NCBI GenBank assembly: GCA_963798195.1
Contig: CAWCSF010000008.1
Span: 62,001-126,000 of the forward strand
DNA: 64,000 nucleotides
Reading direction: 5' to 3'
Origin: CAVSRC01 sp963798195
Lineage (GTDB): Bacteria > Pseudomonadota > Alphaproteobacteria > Rhizobiales > Kaistiaceae
The translations under genes and the position numbers were made by a program. Positions 17,137-26,719 of this stretch are shown piece after piece (position 1 is the first letter of the stretch; each line of letters starts with the position of its first letter). Below the pieces are notes generated by a model, which was not told the DNA's origin, did no database searches, and saw only the letters and a program-made list of their open reading frames with translations.

Positions 17137-18505
17137 ATGGCCATCGACAGGGTACCCGACATCGCCGCTGGCCGCCTCCAGCCCGACGAATACGCTGCCA
17201 ATTTCGGCGATCTGCATCCGCCGCTCGATCGTCATGAGGCCCTTGTCGAGGCTGACCGCTGCTACTTCTGCTACGACGCGCCCTGCGTGCAGGCCTGCCC
17301 AACTGGCATCGACATCCCGCTCTTTATCCGCGAGATCCTGACCGACAATCCGAAAGGCGCGGCGGAGACGATCCTCGGCGCCAACATCCTCGGCGGCATG
17401 TGCGCGCGCGTCTGCCCGACCGAAACGCTGTGCGAGGAAGTGTGCGTGCGCGAGATCGCCGAGGGCAAGCCGGTGCGCATCGGGGAGCTTCAGCGCTACG
17501 CTACCGACGCGCTGATGGCCACCGGCAAGCAGCCCTTCCGGCGTGCGCAGCTTTCCGGCAAGCGCATCGCGGTCGTCGGCGGCGGTCCGGCCGGCCTCTC
17601 CTGCGCTCATCGCCTCGCCACCCATGGTCATGACGTCGTCATCTTCGATGCACGGCCCAAGATCGGCGGCCTCAACGAATATGGCATCGCCGCCTACAAG
17701 GCCGTCGACGGCTTCGCCCAGCGCGAGGTGGATTTCATCCTTTCCATCGGCGGCATCAACGTGGAGTCCGGCAAGGTGCTTGGCCGCGATTTCACGCTTG
17801 GCGAGCTCAAGGAAGATTTCGACGCAGTCTTCCTTGCCGTCGGTCTCGGCGGGGTCAACGCGCTCGGCCTCTCCGGCGAGGACATGGCCGGCGTCGACGA
17901 TGCCGTCGATTACATCGCCAGCCTTCGCCAGGCGAAGGACCTCGGCACGCTGCCGGTCGGTCGCCGTGTCGTGGTCATCGGCGGCGGCATGACCGCCATA
18001 GACATCGCCTCCCAGTCAAGGCGCCTCGGGGCAGAGCATGTGACGCTGGTTTATCGGCGCGGCCCGCAGCGCATGGGCGCCAGCGAATACGAGCGTGAAC
18101 TTGCGCAGACAGATGGTGTTACCATCCGCTTCAACGCCATGCCGAAGGAGCTGCGCGCCGCCGGCGGGCGCGTTGTCGGCATGGAGTTCGAATACACCGA
18201 GGAGCGCGATGGCCGCGTTGTCGGGACGGGAGAGACCTTTCTGCTCGACGCCGACATGGTGTTCAAGGCGATCGGCCAGACCTTCGCGCCGGAGTCCCTC
18301 GACGGCGCTGGCCCCGCGATTGAACTGGACGGCGGCCGCATCAAGGTCGATGCCGAGCGCCGCACCACGATGCCGGGCGTCTGGGCGGGCGGCGACTGCG
18401 TTGCGGGCGGCGAGGACCTGACCGTCGTCGCCGTCGAGGACGGCAAGCTCGCCGCCGAGTTCGATCCACCGCGCGCTGACTGGCAGCGCGGCAGAAGGAG
18501 TCTGA
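17137..18505 (+). CDS. preT: NAD-dependent dihydropyrimidine dehydrogenase subunit PreT, with a one-base frameshift near its end
   Basis: PreT passes electrons from NAD(P)H through FAD and iron-sulfur clusters to PreA, which reduces uracil or thymine. Visible elements in order: Cys motifs CYFCYDAPCVQACPTGID and MCARVCPTETLCEEVC, the FAD site VGGGPAGLSCAHR, the NAD site IGGGMTAIDIA, and AGGDCVAGGEDLTVVAVEDG near the C-terminus. As printed the frame runs on into preA, giving one 898-codon reading frame. Removing one T of the TT at 18460-18461 gives the native-looking end AAESIHRALTGSAAEGV and a TGA at 18503-18505, two bases before the preA ATG. The start ATG 17137 follows GAGGGGAG. Confidence 0.88.
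18493..18500 (+). promoter_or_regulatory. Ribosome binding site of preA
   Basis: AGAAGGAG lies seven bases before ATG 18508. A strong ribosome site here shows preA is a separate gene, although no stop codon interrupts the printed frame from preT. Confidence 0.85.
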
Positions 18506-18507
18506 TC

Positions 18508-19812
18508 ATGGCAGACCTTCGTTCCACCTTCGCCGGCATCACGTCGCCCAACCCGTTCTGGCTGGCGTCGGCGCCGCCGACCGATAAAGAGCTCAACGTC
18601 GTCCGCGCGTTCAAGGCGGGCTGGGGCGGCGTCGTGTGGAAGACGCTCGGCGAAGACCCGCCGATCGTCAACGTCGCCGGTCCGCGCTACGGCGCCATTC
18701 ATGCCGGCGATCGCCGCCTGATCGGCCTAAACAACATCGAGCTGATCACCGACCGCGAATTTCAGGTGAACCTCGAGGAAATCAAGCGGGTGAAGCGCGA
18801 CTGGCCCGACCGCGCGCTGGTCGTCTCGCTGATGGTGCCGTGCGAGGAGAAGAACTGGGTCGCCATCCTCAAGGCGGTCGAGGAAACCGATTGCGACGGC
18901 GTCGAACTGAACTTCGGGTGCCCGCACGGCATGAGCGAGCGCGGCATGGGCTCGGCCGTCGGCCAGGTGCCGGAATACATCGAGATGGTGGCGCGCTGGT
19001 GCAAGGCGGCGACCCGCATGCCGGTCATCGTCAAGCTGACGCCCAACATCACCGACATCCGCAAGCCGGCGCGCGCCGCCAAGGCCGGCGGCGCCGACGC
19101 CGTGTCGCTCATCAACACCATAAACTCGATCACCAATGTCGATCTCGACATCTTCGCGCCGGTGCCGTCGATCGACGGCAAGGGCTCCCACGGCGGCTAT
19201 TGCGGCCCGGCGGTGAAGCCGATTGCGCTTTCGATGGTTTCCGAGATTGCCCGCGACGCCGAGACCCGCAACTTGCCCATCTCCGGCATCGGCGGCATCA
19301 CCACGTGGCGCGATGCGGCCGAGTTCATGGCCCTTGGCGCCGGCAACGTGCAGGTCTGCACGGCGGCAATGACGTACGGCTTCAAGATCGTCTCGGAGAT
19401 GATCTCGGGCCTGTCGCGCTATCTCGACGAGAAGGCGATGACGCTCAACGATCTCGTCGGCCGCGCCGTTCCCAACATCTCCGACTGGCAGTACCTCAAC
19501 CTCAACTACGTCACCAAGGCGCGCATCGATCAGGCGCTCTGCATCCAGTGTGGCCGCTGCCATATCGTCTGCGAGGACGCCTCGCATCAGGCGATTACCG
19601 CCACGAAGGACGGCAAGCGCTATTTCGAGGTGGTCGATGCCGAGTGCGTTGGCTGCAATCTCTGCGTCAACGTCTGCCCGGTCGAGGACTGCATCACCAT
19701 GGAGCAGCTCACCGCAGGCGTCGATCCGCACACAGGCGCCCCGGCGACCGGCTATCGCAACTGGACGCAGCACCCGAACAACCCGATGCGGGTCGCCGAG
19801 CCAGCGGAGTAG
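18508..19812 (+). CDS. preA: NAD-dependent dihydropyrimidine dehydrogenase subunit PreA
   Basis: PreA is the FMN and iron-sulfur subunit that reduces uracil and thymine to dihydropyrimidines, step one of reductive breakdown. The 434 residues begin with the family start MADLRSTFAGITSPNPFWLA. A TIM barrel follows with ELNFGCPHGMSERGMG and VKLTPNITDI. The C-terminus carries two ferredoxin-type cluster motifs, CIQCGRCHIVCEDASHQAI and CVGCNLCVNVCPVEDCI. It pairs with preT. The later steps are encoded at 28.7-34.7 kb. Confidence 0.93.
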   Translation: MADLRSTFAGITSPNPFWLASAPPTDKELNVVRAFKAGWGGVVWKTLGEDPPIVNVAGPRYGAIHAGDRRLIGLNNIELITDREFQVNLEEIKRVKRDWPDRALVVSLMVPCEEKNWVAILKAVEETDCDGVELNFGCPHGMSERGMGSAVGQVPEYIEMVARWCKAATRMPVIVKLTPNITDIRKPARAAKAGGADAVSLINTINSITNVDLDIFAPVPSIDGKGSHGGYCGPAVKPIALSMVSEIARDAETRNLPISGIGGITTWRDAAEFMALGAGNVQVCTAAMTYGFKIVSEMISGLSRYLDEKAMTLNDLVGRAVPNISDWQYLNLNYVTKARIDQALCIQCGRCHIVCEDASHQAITATKDGKRYFEVVDAECVGCNLCVNVCPVEDCITMEQLTAGVDPHTGAPATGYRNWTQHPNNPMRVAEPAE

Positions 19813-19839
19813 GTTCTCAACGGCTCATCCTCCGTGACC

Positions 19840-20409
19840 ATGCGCGCCAGAGACGTCGCGCCACCCATGATTGACCTCGATCTGCTCGAAACCGAGCGCC
19901 TTGTCCTGTCCGGGTGGCGCGCCGACCAGCTGGAAGACATAATCCGGTTGCAAGGCGATCCGAGGGTGGCCCGATACTCCAGTACCGGCGGCCCATGGAC
20001 GCGCGCCGAGTCCGAGGCGGCGCTGGCGCTGTGGATGGATCTGTTCGCCGCCCGGAAGCTCGGAAAGCTGCGTGTGCGGCGGAAGGCAGATGGCGTCCTC
20101 GTCGGGCGCGCCGGCTACGGCATCTACGATCCGACCGGCGAGCCCGAACTCGGCTACGCCCTCTATCCGGAGCACTGGGGCAATGGCTACGCGTTCGAGG
20201 CCGCGAGTGGCCTGCGCGACTGGATCTTTCGTGAGACCAGGGCGACGCATTTCATCGGCATTGCCGACGTCAACAATGCGCCCTCACTGCGCATCCTTAC
20301 GGGCATCGGCATGAACGAGACGCACGTCGAACCGTACGGCAAGGAGCGCGTCTATCGATTCCACATCTACCGGCGGCCGGAGACGTCGGTGTCATCGATC
20401 GCATTGTGA
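19840..20409 (+). CDS. GNAT-family N-acetyltransferase (RimJ/RimL type)
   Basis: A protein of about 189 residues in the acetyl-CoA-dependent N-acetyltransferase superfamily. The N-terminal motif LLETERLVLSGWRADQLEDI is the RimJ/RimL-type opening. The core has GELGYAL-like EPELGYALYPEHWGNGYAFE, which carries the acetyl-CoA pyrophosphate loop. NNAPSLRILTGIGMNETHVE is the usual motif near the end. The start is uncertain: ATG 19840, GTG 19834 or ATG 19867. The substrate could be a protein N-terminus, an amino compound or an antibiotic. Confidence 0.8.
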   Translation: MRARDVAPPMIDLDLLETERLVLSGWRADQLEDIIRLQGDPRVARYSSTGGPWTRAESEAALALWMDLFAARKLGKLRVRRKADGVLVGRAGYGIYDPTGEPELGYALYPEHWGNGYAFEAASGLRDWIFRETRATHFIGIADVNNAPSLRILTGIGMNETHVEPYGKERVYRFHIYRRPETSVSSIAL

Positions 20410-20502
20410 GATCGGCGTCGGCAGTGACCAATAGCCCCTTGACCATCCACACCATCATTTGCGAAACGGCGTATCGCGCGTTGTGAGGCCGGATTCAGAG
20501 CA

Positions 20503-21060
20503 TTGCGATATCGGGGAATCGTCGAAACCGCGCTCGCTGTTTGCGCGGGCGCCATCCTTTCGGGCTGCATGTCGGCATCGTCCGGCGGAGACTTCGGCCC
20601 TACGCAGGTCTCGCCTGCCATGGCGCCGCGCTCGGGATGGCAATGGAACGGATCGGACACGGGCGACGAGGCTTCAGCCACGCTCCAGACGTCGATCGTG
20701 GCCCTTCCCGGTACTTCTGAGCCGCACACCGCGTCGCTGAGCCTGACTTGCAACGATGCCCGTCCTGCGCTGGCGATGACGTGGGACGTGCCGGTCAGCG
20801 CCGCCGCTTCTCCGGTATCCTATCGCTTCGATGGTCAGCCTGCCCGCGATGTTGCCGCGCAGCCCGCCGACCCTCAAACGCTGGTAGTCCGAGATCCGCT
20901 CGTCGTGTCACGTTTTCTCGACGAAGCGGCGGCCAGCCAGTTGCTCATGGTGCGCGTGAATGCCACCGCGGCCGGTCCGGTGGAGGCCACGTTCACGACC
21001 TCGGACGAGGCGGGAATCCTCACGCGCTTCCGGACGGAGTGCCCCGTCGGCACGAACTAG
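20503..21060 (+). CDS. Putative secreted lipoprotein
   Basis: A 185-residue protein with a lipoprotein signal (VETALAVCAGAILSGC; lipobox LSGC with the lipidated Cys near residue 22). The mature part is beta-rich looking with two further cysteines (LTCNDARPALAMTWD and TECPVGTN near the end), which may form a disulfide. No family is recognised. It starts at TTG with a weak ribosome site, so the start is uncertain. It converges on the Tp34-like gene. Confidence 0.6.
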   Translation: MRYRGIVETALAVCAGAILSGCMSASSGGDFGPTQVSPAMAPRSGWQWNGSDTGDEASATLQTSIVALPGTSEPHTASLSLTCNDARPALAMTWDVPVSAAASPVSYRFDGQPARDVAAQPADPQTLVVRDPLVVSRFLDEAAASQLLMVRVNATAAGPVEATFTTSDEAGILTRFRTECPVGTN

Positions 21061-21080
21061 AAGCCCGGATCGGGCCTTCG

Positions 21081-21629
21081 CTATTCCTTGCCGGTCTTGA
21101 CGGGAACGTTCTTGAACTCCGCCGTCACCGACTTGGCGTAGCGTTTGCCGTTCGTCTTGTCGTGCCGCATGAATTTCGGGGGGGCGATCTCCACCTTCAG
21201 CTTGTACTTGCCGTCGCCGGGCACCTTGATGTTGCGGCCGTAATGGTAGAGCCCGGGGTGCCAGACGAAGGGGATCGTCATCGGGCCGACCTTCTTGCCG
21301 CCCGGCGCTGTCAGCGTCGCCTTGATGTCGAGATAGGGCACGAAGCGCCCATCACCGGCGTCGCTCACCGAAATCTCGATGTGGCAATTCTCCTTGTCGG
21401 GCTCGCTCCATTTCAGCCGGCCGTTCTTCTGGAGCATGTACATGCCCTCGGCGCGCTCCTGCGCGTAGCCGACGATGTAGTCGCCGGCGCGCTTCTTGCC
21501 GCCGCTGTCGGCAACCTCGTTTGCCATGTAGGCGAGCGACTTCTGGTAGGCGTCGCCTTCGGCCTTGGCCATGGCGATCTGCTTCCTGTCGGCCTCGTCG
21601 CTGGGGCGTTCGGGCGGCTTGCGTGGCAT
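21081..21629 (-). CDS. Tp34/P19-family iron-transport-like protein without a signal peptide
   Basis: A 182-residue protein resembling periplasmic Fe2+ transport proteins of the Tp34/P19/FetP group. Family-like elements are AEGMYMLQ (Glu61, Met63), ENCHIEISV (His83), VPYLDIKATLTAPGGKK, and GLYHYGRNIKVPGDGKYKL (His129), all plausible metal-binding positions. Unlike the family, it begins with a hydrophilic segment (MPRKPPERPSDEADRK) and no signal peptide. The start has an AAGGA site eight bases upstream, which argues against a missed N-terminus. No ferrous permease partner is adjacent. It lies downstream of the glucose dehydrogenase on the same strand. Confidence 0.65.
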   Translation of the reverse strand: MPRKPPERPSDEADRKQIAMAKAEGDAYQKSLAYMANEVADSGGKKRAGDYIVGYAQERAEGMYMLQKNGRLKWSEPDKENCHIEISVSDAGDGRFVPYLDIKATLTAPGGKKVGPMTIPFVWHPGLYHYGRNIKVPGDGKYKLKVEIAPPKFMRHDKTNGKRYAKSVTAEFKNVPVKTGKE

Positions 21630-21660
21630 GTTCGATCCTTGTTTGTGGAGTGAGAGAAGC

Positions 21661-21685
21661 GGCGGGCGCCGTCGAGGCGCCCGCC
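21661..21685. terminator. Stem-loop between glucose dehydrogenase and the Tp34-like gene
   Basis: A perfect 10-bp inverted repeat GGCGGGCGCC / GGCGCCCGCC with a five-base loop. It has no T tract on the minus strand, the direction of both flanking genes, so it may be a weak terminator or an RNA-processing or stabilising stem rather than an intrinsic terminator. Confidence 0.45.
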
Positions 21686-21691
21686 TTTGGC

Positions 21692-24229
21692 TCAGCCCTG
21701 CTGCCTCGGAAGCGCCCAGGCGATGACATAGTCACCGATAGGCGTCTCCATGAAGTGGTGTCCGCCAGCCATGAGTCCGATGAACTGGCGGCCGTCGGCC
21801 TCGAACGTCATCGGCGTTGCCTGGCCACCTGCCGGCAGTGTGTCCTGCCAGACGACCTTGCCGGTCTTGATGTCGATGGCGCGGATCAGATTGTCCGTCG
21901 CTGCGGCGATGAAGATCAGTCCACCGGCGGTGATCACCGAGCCGCCGTTGTTCGGCGTGCCTATATTGAACGGCAGCATTGAGGGAAGGCCAAACGGACC
22001 GTTCTCGCGCGCTTCGCCGAGCGGTTCGTCCCACAGCGTCTTGCCGGTCTTCAGGTCGATGGCACGGATGCCGCCGTAGGGCGGCTGCGTGCACATCATT
22101 CCGGTGAGGGGAACGCGCCAGCCGGCGTTGATGTCTATCGCGTATGGCGAACCAGCCTGAGCGTTGTCGTGCTTTCCTTTCGCATCGGTGACCGGAGTGA
22201 GATTGCGTTTGTTCGCTTCCTCGCGTGTCAGCAGACGGTTGGAATTCGCCATGTCGTTGTAGTTGGCGATCAGGATGTTGTTTTTCGGATCGACGGCGAC
22301 GCTGCCCCAATCCGATCCGCCGTTGTAGCTGGGGTACTCGAGGTAACGCTTATCGAGCGTCGGCGGGGTGAACTCGCCTTTGTAGGCCGCCTCGCGGAAC
22401 TGAATCCGGCACCAGAGTTGGTCGACCGGCGACATGCCCCACATGTCCTTCTCCTCAAGCGGCGGCTTGGCGAGCGTGTGGTAGGTGGAGAAGGGCTGCG
22501 TCTTGGAGAGATTCTCCGGCTCGACGCCGCCCGTCGGCACCGCGCGCTCCTCGACGGGGAAGAGCGACTCGCCGGTGCGGCGATCGAGCACGTAGATTTC
22601 GCCCTGCTTGCTCGGCAGCACCACTGCCGGAATGTTGCCGCGGTCGGTCGGAACGTCGGCGAGCGTCGGCTGCGACCCGAGATCATAGTCCCACACATCG
22701 TAGTGCACAGTCTGGAAGTGCCAGACCGGCTTACCGGTGGTCACATCGATCGCTACCAGCGACGAACTGAACTCATTCTCGCAATCCTTGCGGTTGCCGC
22801 CGTAGTAGTCGACCGCGGAGTTGCCGAGCGGCACGTAGACGTAGCCAAGATCATTGTCGCCCGCCGCCGATGTCCACATGTTCGGCGTGCCACGCGTATA
22901 GGTCTGGCCTTGGGGCGGCTCGCCGGTCAGGTTCGGGTTGCACATGTCCCAGGCCCAGGCGAGTTTTCCAGTTACGGCGTCGTAGCCGCGGATCACGCCG
23001 GAGGGCGCATCCTCTGCCTGTCCGTCGAGCACCTGGGCACCCATGACGATGATGCCGCGCACGATCGTCGGCGCGGCCACGTTGCCGTACCAGCCGGGCA
23101 CGGATTCGCCGATGCCCTCGAGCAGGTTCACTTCGCCGTTCGTGCCGAAATCGGAGCAGAGTTGACCGGTCGCCGCATCTACGGCGATCAGGCGCGCGTC
23201 CAGCGTTCCTTCGATGATCCTGTTCGCACAAAGATCATCAGGGCCCGCCGAGGGATTGGTGTAGTAGTCAACGCCGCGGCACGTAGCACCGTAGGGTATC
23301 GCGTCGTCGGGAACAGCGGGGTCATACTGCCACCGCTCCTTGCCCGTGCTGGCGTCGAGCGCGATCAGGATATTCTTCGGCGAACAGAGATAGACATTGT
23401 CGCCGACCTTGATCGGCGTCGTCTCGGGAGAATACTTGCCCTCCGCCTTCTTGCTCGGCAGGTCGCCTGTCCGGTACGTCCAGACGCGCTCGAGCTTTCC
23501 GACATTTTCGGGCGTGATCTGATCCAACGGCGAGTATCGCTGCGCTTGATACGTCCCGCCATAGGCCGGCCAGTCGACACCGGTTTGGAGCGCTGCGGTC
23601 TGTACCGCGGGCGCTGGTTGTTCTGCCTGCGCCGCCGGAGCAGGCGCCGGGTTTGCCGGCTGCGCTTCTGGAGTGGCAGCGCCGACAGGTGGCAAGGGCG
23701 TTGGCGCCGGGTTCGTCTGCGCCGGCTGACTTGAGCTGTCCTGCGCGATGACGTGTTCGGCCGTCACCGCCACCGCAAAAGCCGCGACGAGAAGAATAGC
23801 CGCCGCTGCCATGCCGGCGGGCCGCCGGCGAACAGAGCGGCCAACGTCTCGCTCGGGCCGTGCAACGTCTCGCGTGAGAACCGGCAGGCACAGCAGCGCC
23901 AGCACCGCCATCACCGTCGGCGCGACGACCCGCGGGACCAGCGGCCAACCGGCGAGGCCGACCTCCCAAACCGCCCAAATCCATGTGAGGACGTAGGTCA
24001 GCATGTAGACCCACGCGCCCCACGCCGAGCCATAGAAAATCAGGATTGCCGAGATCATCAGGCCGACGCCCGCGAAGAGATAATACCAGGAGCCGCCGAG
24101 GCTCATCAGCCAGGCGCCGCCCGCGGTGATGGCGATGCCGAAGATGAAGAGGATCGCAGCAAAGGCGATAACGAGCCACTCGCTCAAGCCACGCCTGCGC
24201 GCTGAAGAAAGGAGAGGTGTGTTGGACAT
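21692..24229 (-). CDS. gcd: Membrane-bound PQQ-dependent glucose dehydrogenase family protein
   Basis: This quinoprotein oxidises glucose, or quinate/shikimate in close relatives, on the periplasmic side and passes electrons to ubiquinone. The N-terminal 140 residues contain about five membrane helices (LVIAFAAILFIFGIAITAGG, YLFAGVGLMISAILIFYGSA and others). A Pro/Ala-rich linker (about 170-210) leads into an eight-bladed propeller beginning DWPAYGGTYQAQRYSPLDQI. Tryptophan-docking and PQQ-contact blades such as DVTTGKPVWHFQTVHYDVWD are seen. The 845-residue length fits the family. The start has GGAGG eight bases upstream. No PQQ synthesis genes are in the window. Confidence 0.92.
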   Translation of the reverse strand: MSNTPLLSSARRRGLSEWLVIAFAAILFIFGIAITAGGAWLMSLGGSWYYLFAGVGLMISAILIFYGSAWGAWVYMLTYVLTWIWAVWEVGLAGWPLVPRVVAPTVMAVLALLCLPVLTRDVARPERDVGRSVRRRPAGMAAAAILLVAAFAVAVTAEHVIAQDSSSQPAQTNPAPTPLPPVGAATPEAQPANPAPAPAAQAEQPAPAVQTAALQTGVDWPAYGGTYQAQRYSPLDQITPENVGKLERVWTYRTGDLPSKKAEGKYSPETTPIKVGDNVYLCSPKNILIALDASTGKERWQYDPAVPDDAIPYGATCRGVDYYTNPSAGPDDLCANRIIEGTLDARLIAVDAATGQLCSDFGTNGEVNLLEGIGESVPGWYGNVAAPTIVRGIIVMGAQVLDGQAEDAPSGVIRGYDAVTGKLAWAWDMCNPNLTGEPPQGQTYTRGTPNMWTSAAGDNDLGYVYVPLGNSAVDYYGGNRKDCENEFSSSLVAIDVTTGKPVWHFQTVHYDVWDYDLGSQPTLADVPTDRGNIPAVVLPSKQGEIYVLDRRTGESLFPVEERAVPTGGVEPENLSKTQPFSTYHTLAKPPLEEKDMWGMSPVDQLWCRIQFREAAYKGEFTPPTLDKRYLEYPSYNGGSDWGSVAVDPKNNILIANYNDMANSNRLLTREEANKRNLTPVTDAKGKHDNAQAGSPYAIDINAGWRVPLTGMMCTQPPYGGIRAIDLKTGKTLWDEPLGEARENGPFGLPSMLPFNIGTPNNGGSVITAGGLIFIAAATDNLIRAIDIKTGKVVWQDTLPAGGQATPMTFEADGRQFIGLMAGGHHFMETPIGDYVIAWALPRQQG

Positions 24230-24370
24230 GAATATATCCTCCGTGCCGAAGAATGCCGCCCGGGGTTGTATGCTGGGGGTTAAGGCACTTCCCGGCCCGA
24301 AGGTTCCACATGAGCGCCATCAAATTGCCGTCTCGAGGCCGCGGCAAAGCGCGCTCTCGTCATTATTCGA

Positions 24371-24703
24371 TCAGGAACCGGCGCGCGGGACCAGAAAGCA
24401 CATCCGCAGCCCGTGGAACGCGCATATGTGGAAACCGTCGTCCGGGCCAACCTGTGCGTCGGAAAGGGGTACGAACTCCTGCCGGCTGCGGATGTAGTAG
24501 CCGTCGCTGCGGATCTCGACGTCGCCCTTCTGCAGCGGCATGCAATCCTCGCCGTTGCAGCACGGCACGCCGAACGGCGTCATGAATTCCGTGTAGGGAT
24601 CGTGAGCGCTGGCCTCGCCGATGAACCACACCATGCCGAAGGCGACGAGCGCGCCGGCTCTGACGAGACCCCGGCATGGCCGGGGATCATGGACAATCGT
24701 CAT
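24371..24703 (-). CDS. Small secreted protein with a CCxxxDC motif
   Basis: A 110-residue protein with an N-terminal signal (GLVRAGALVAFGMVWFIGEASA). The mature part is short and has the motif VPCCNGEDCMPL, followed by further Cys and His (FHICAFHGLRMCFL). The cysteines could form disulfides or bind metal. Similar small secreted proteins are common in this bacterial order, but I know of no established function. Starting at ATG 24703 puts the signal peptide near the N-terminus. Confidence 0.6.
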   Translation of the reverse strand: MTIVHDPRPCRGLVRAGALVAFGMVWFIGEASAHDPYTEFMTPFGVPCCNGEDCMPLQKGDVEIRSDGYYIRSRQEFVPLSDAQVGPDDGFHICAFHGLRMCFLVPRAGS

Positions 24704-24824
24704 GGATCGGAATCTAGCGCAAAAGCGCGCCCGCTGACATGGAGACGCCATGGTCTGGCTGCCGGTTCACGTTTGGCTCGCTGTTGCCGTTTCCAGACGC
24801 CCGCTTTTCTGACAGTTTGCCGCC

Positions 24825-26034
24825 ATGAAGGAACCGAGCCTCACCGTTGGCATCGAGGAGGAATACCTCCTCGTCGACCGCGAGACGCGCGATCTCGTCG
24901 GTCGATCCGCCCGCCGGATTGATGAAGGATTGCCGCGCCGCCCTCGGGGAGCACGTCACCAGCGAGTTCCTGCGTTGCCAGATCGAGATCGGCACGCCGG
25001 TCTGCGGTACGATCGCCGAAGCCCGCGCCGCGCTTGCCGGGCTCCGCCGCGCTATCGCCGAAGCGGCAAGCGCCTACGGCATGGCCCCCATCGCGGCCTC
25101 GACGCACCCCTTCGCCGACTGGCGCGTGCAGATGAACACGGACAAGGAGCGCTACAACAAGCTCGCCCGTGACATGCAGGTCGTGGCGCGGCGGCTGCTG
25201 ATCTGCGGCATGCATGTTCACGTCGCGGTCGAGGACGAGGCGCTCCGCTTCGACCTGTTCAACCAGCTTCCCTATTTCCTGCCGCACATGCTGGCGCTGT
25301 CCACGTCGTCGCCTTTCTGGAGCGGCGAACGCACCGGCCTGAACTCCTACCGCCTCTCCGTCTTCAATGAACTACCGCGCACCGGCATTCCGCCCGCCTT
25401 CACCGACCTCGATGAATATCGCCGCACGCTCGACACGCTGGTCGAGGCCGGCGAGATCGAAGACGGCAGCAAGCTCTGGTGGGATCTGCGGCCCTCCGTG
25501 CGATTCCCGACGCTCGAGATGCGCGTCACCGACGTCTGCACCCGGGTGGACGACGCCATCGCGATCGCCGCGCTGTATCGGTGCCTTGCCCGGATGCTCA
25601 CGCGCCTGCGCCACGCCAACCAGCGTTGGCGGCAGTACTCGCCATTTCTCATCAACGAGAACCGCTGGCTTGCTCAACGCTTCGGCGTGAACAGCAATCT
25701 GATCGATTTCGGCAAGGGCACGTCCGTGCCATTCGGCGAACTGGTCGAGGAACTCATCAATCTCGTTGCCGAGGATGCTGCCTGGTTCGGCTGTGAGGCG
25801 GAGGTTGCCCATGCCCGTCAGGTGGTCCTCGATGGCACCTCCGCCGACCGGCAGATCGCCGTCTACGATCGGTCGATTGCCGCCGGCAAGTCCGCCGAGA
25901 GCGCGTTGAGGGGCGTCGTCGACCACCTCATCGCGGAGACCGTCGCCGGCTGTGAACACGCACCCCATGTCGTTCCGGCGGCCGCCAGCCGCGACGCACT
26001 CGAACCGGAAGCGCCAAGGAAGGCCGGCCTGTGA
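24825..26034 (+). CDS. ybdK: YbdK-type carboxylate-amine ligase, with a one-base frameshift
   Basis: A member of the glutamate-cysteine ligase type 2 family, which joins an amine to a carboxylate using ATP with weak gamma-glutamylcysteine activity. The opening SLTVGIEEEYLLVDRET holds the family Glu cluster. Downstream elements are RCQIEIGTPVC, ICGMHVHVAVED, WSGERTGLNSYR, WWDLRPSVRFPTLEMRVTD and NRWLAQRFG. The printed frame breaks after RETRDLV: one G of the GG at 24900-24901 is extra, after which DPPAGLMKDCRAALGEHV follows correctly. The stop overlaps the next gene as GTGA. Restored length is 402 residues. Confidence 0.85.
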
Positions 26035-26619
26035 CAGACGATTCCCCTGTGCGTATCCTGACGCGAGGAAGTGCTGGCCGACGATTGGGCGACGCTCACC
26101 AGGTACACGCTCGACTACCGCCGCCGCGACGGACGCCACGAGACGCAGGTGCGACAGGTCTACGATCGGGGCAACGGCGCGGCGATCCTGCCTGTCGATC
26201 CCGATCGCGGGACGGTCCTCCTCGTGCGCCAGTTTCGGCTGCCGATCTATCTGGAGACCGGATCCGGTTTTCTGATCGAAGTTTGCGCTGGGCTCAACGA
26301 CGACCTCGCTCCGGAAGAGTCGATCCGCAAGGAGGCGGAGGAGGAACTCGGCTATCGCGTGCGCGACGTGCGCCGTGTCCTCGACATCCACATGAGCCCG
26401 GGGAGCGTCAGCGAGCGGCTGAGCCTGTTCATGGCGACATACGGGCCGGTCGATCGCCTCTCGGCCGGTGGCGGCTCCGAGGACGAGGGCGAGGACATCG
26501 AAGTGCTGGAATTGCCGTTGGACGAGGCGCTGGCGATGATCGGAACCGGCGTTATCAGCGACGCCAAGACGGTCATCCTGCTTCAGCACGCTGACCAGGA
26601 ACGTGGCACCGGCCAATAG
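26031..26619 (+). CDS. nudK: Nudix hydrolase, GDP-mannose pyrophosphatase NudK-like, with a one-base frameshift
   Basis: NudK-type enzymes split GDP-mannose or related nucleotide sugars. The Nudix box runs from AGLNDDLAPEESIRKEAEEE into LGY (Lys replaces the usual Arg before the first Glu, as in NudK). The domain also has VYDRGNGAAIL, VLLVRQFRLP, YMSP-like HMSPGSVSE and EDEGEDIEVLELP. GTG 26031 overlaps the ybdK stop and starts VTDDSPVRILTR. One G of GG at 26067-26068 must be removed to continue REVLADDWATLTRYTLDY. As printed, translation in the correct frame could begin only at GTG 26071, losing the first strand. Restored length is 195 residues. Confidence 0.82.
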
Positions 26620-26719
26620 GCAGAGTGACCAGGTTCACTATTCTGCAATCCGAATTGAACCATATTTGGCATCAAGTGTTTGGCCGGATGTCGCCGGACC
26701 GGAGGCAGCAGATCGCTGT

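Noticed and set aside
22169..23734. 521-codon open frame on the plus strand opposite the PQQ dehydrogenase
   Set aside because: Shadow of a full-length quinoprotein; Arg/His/Val-rich with no domain.
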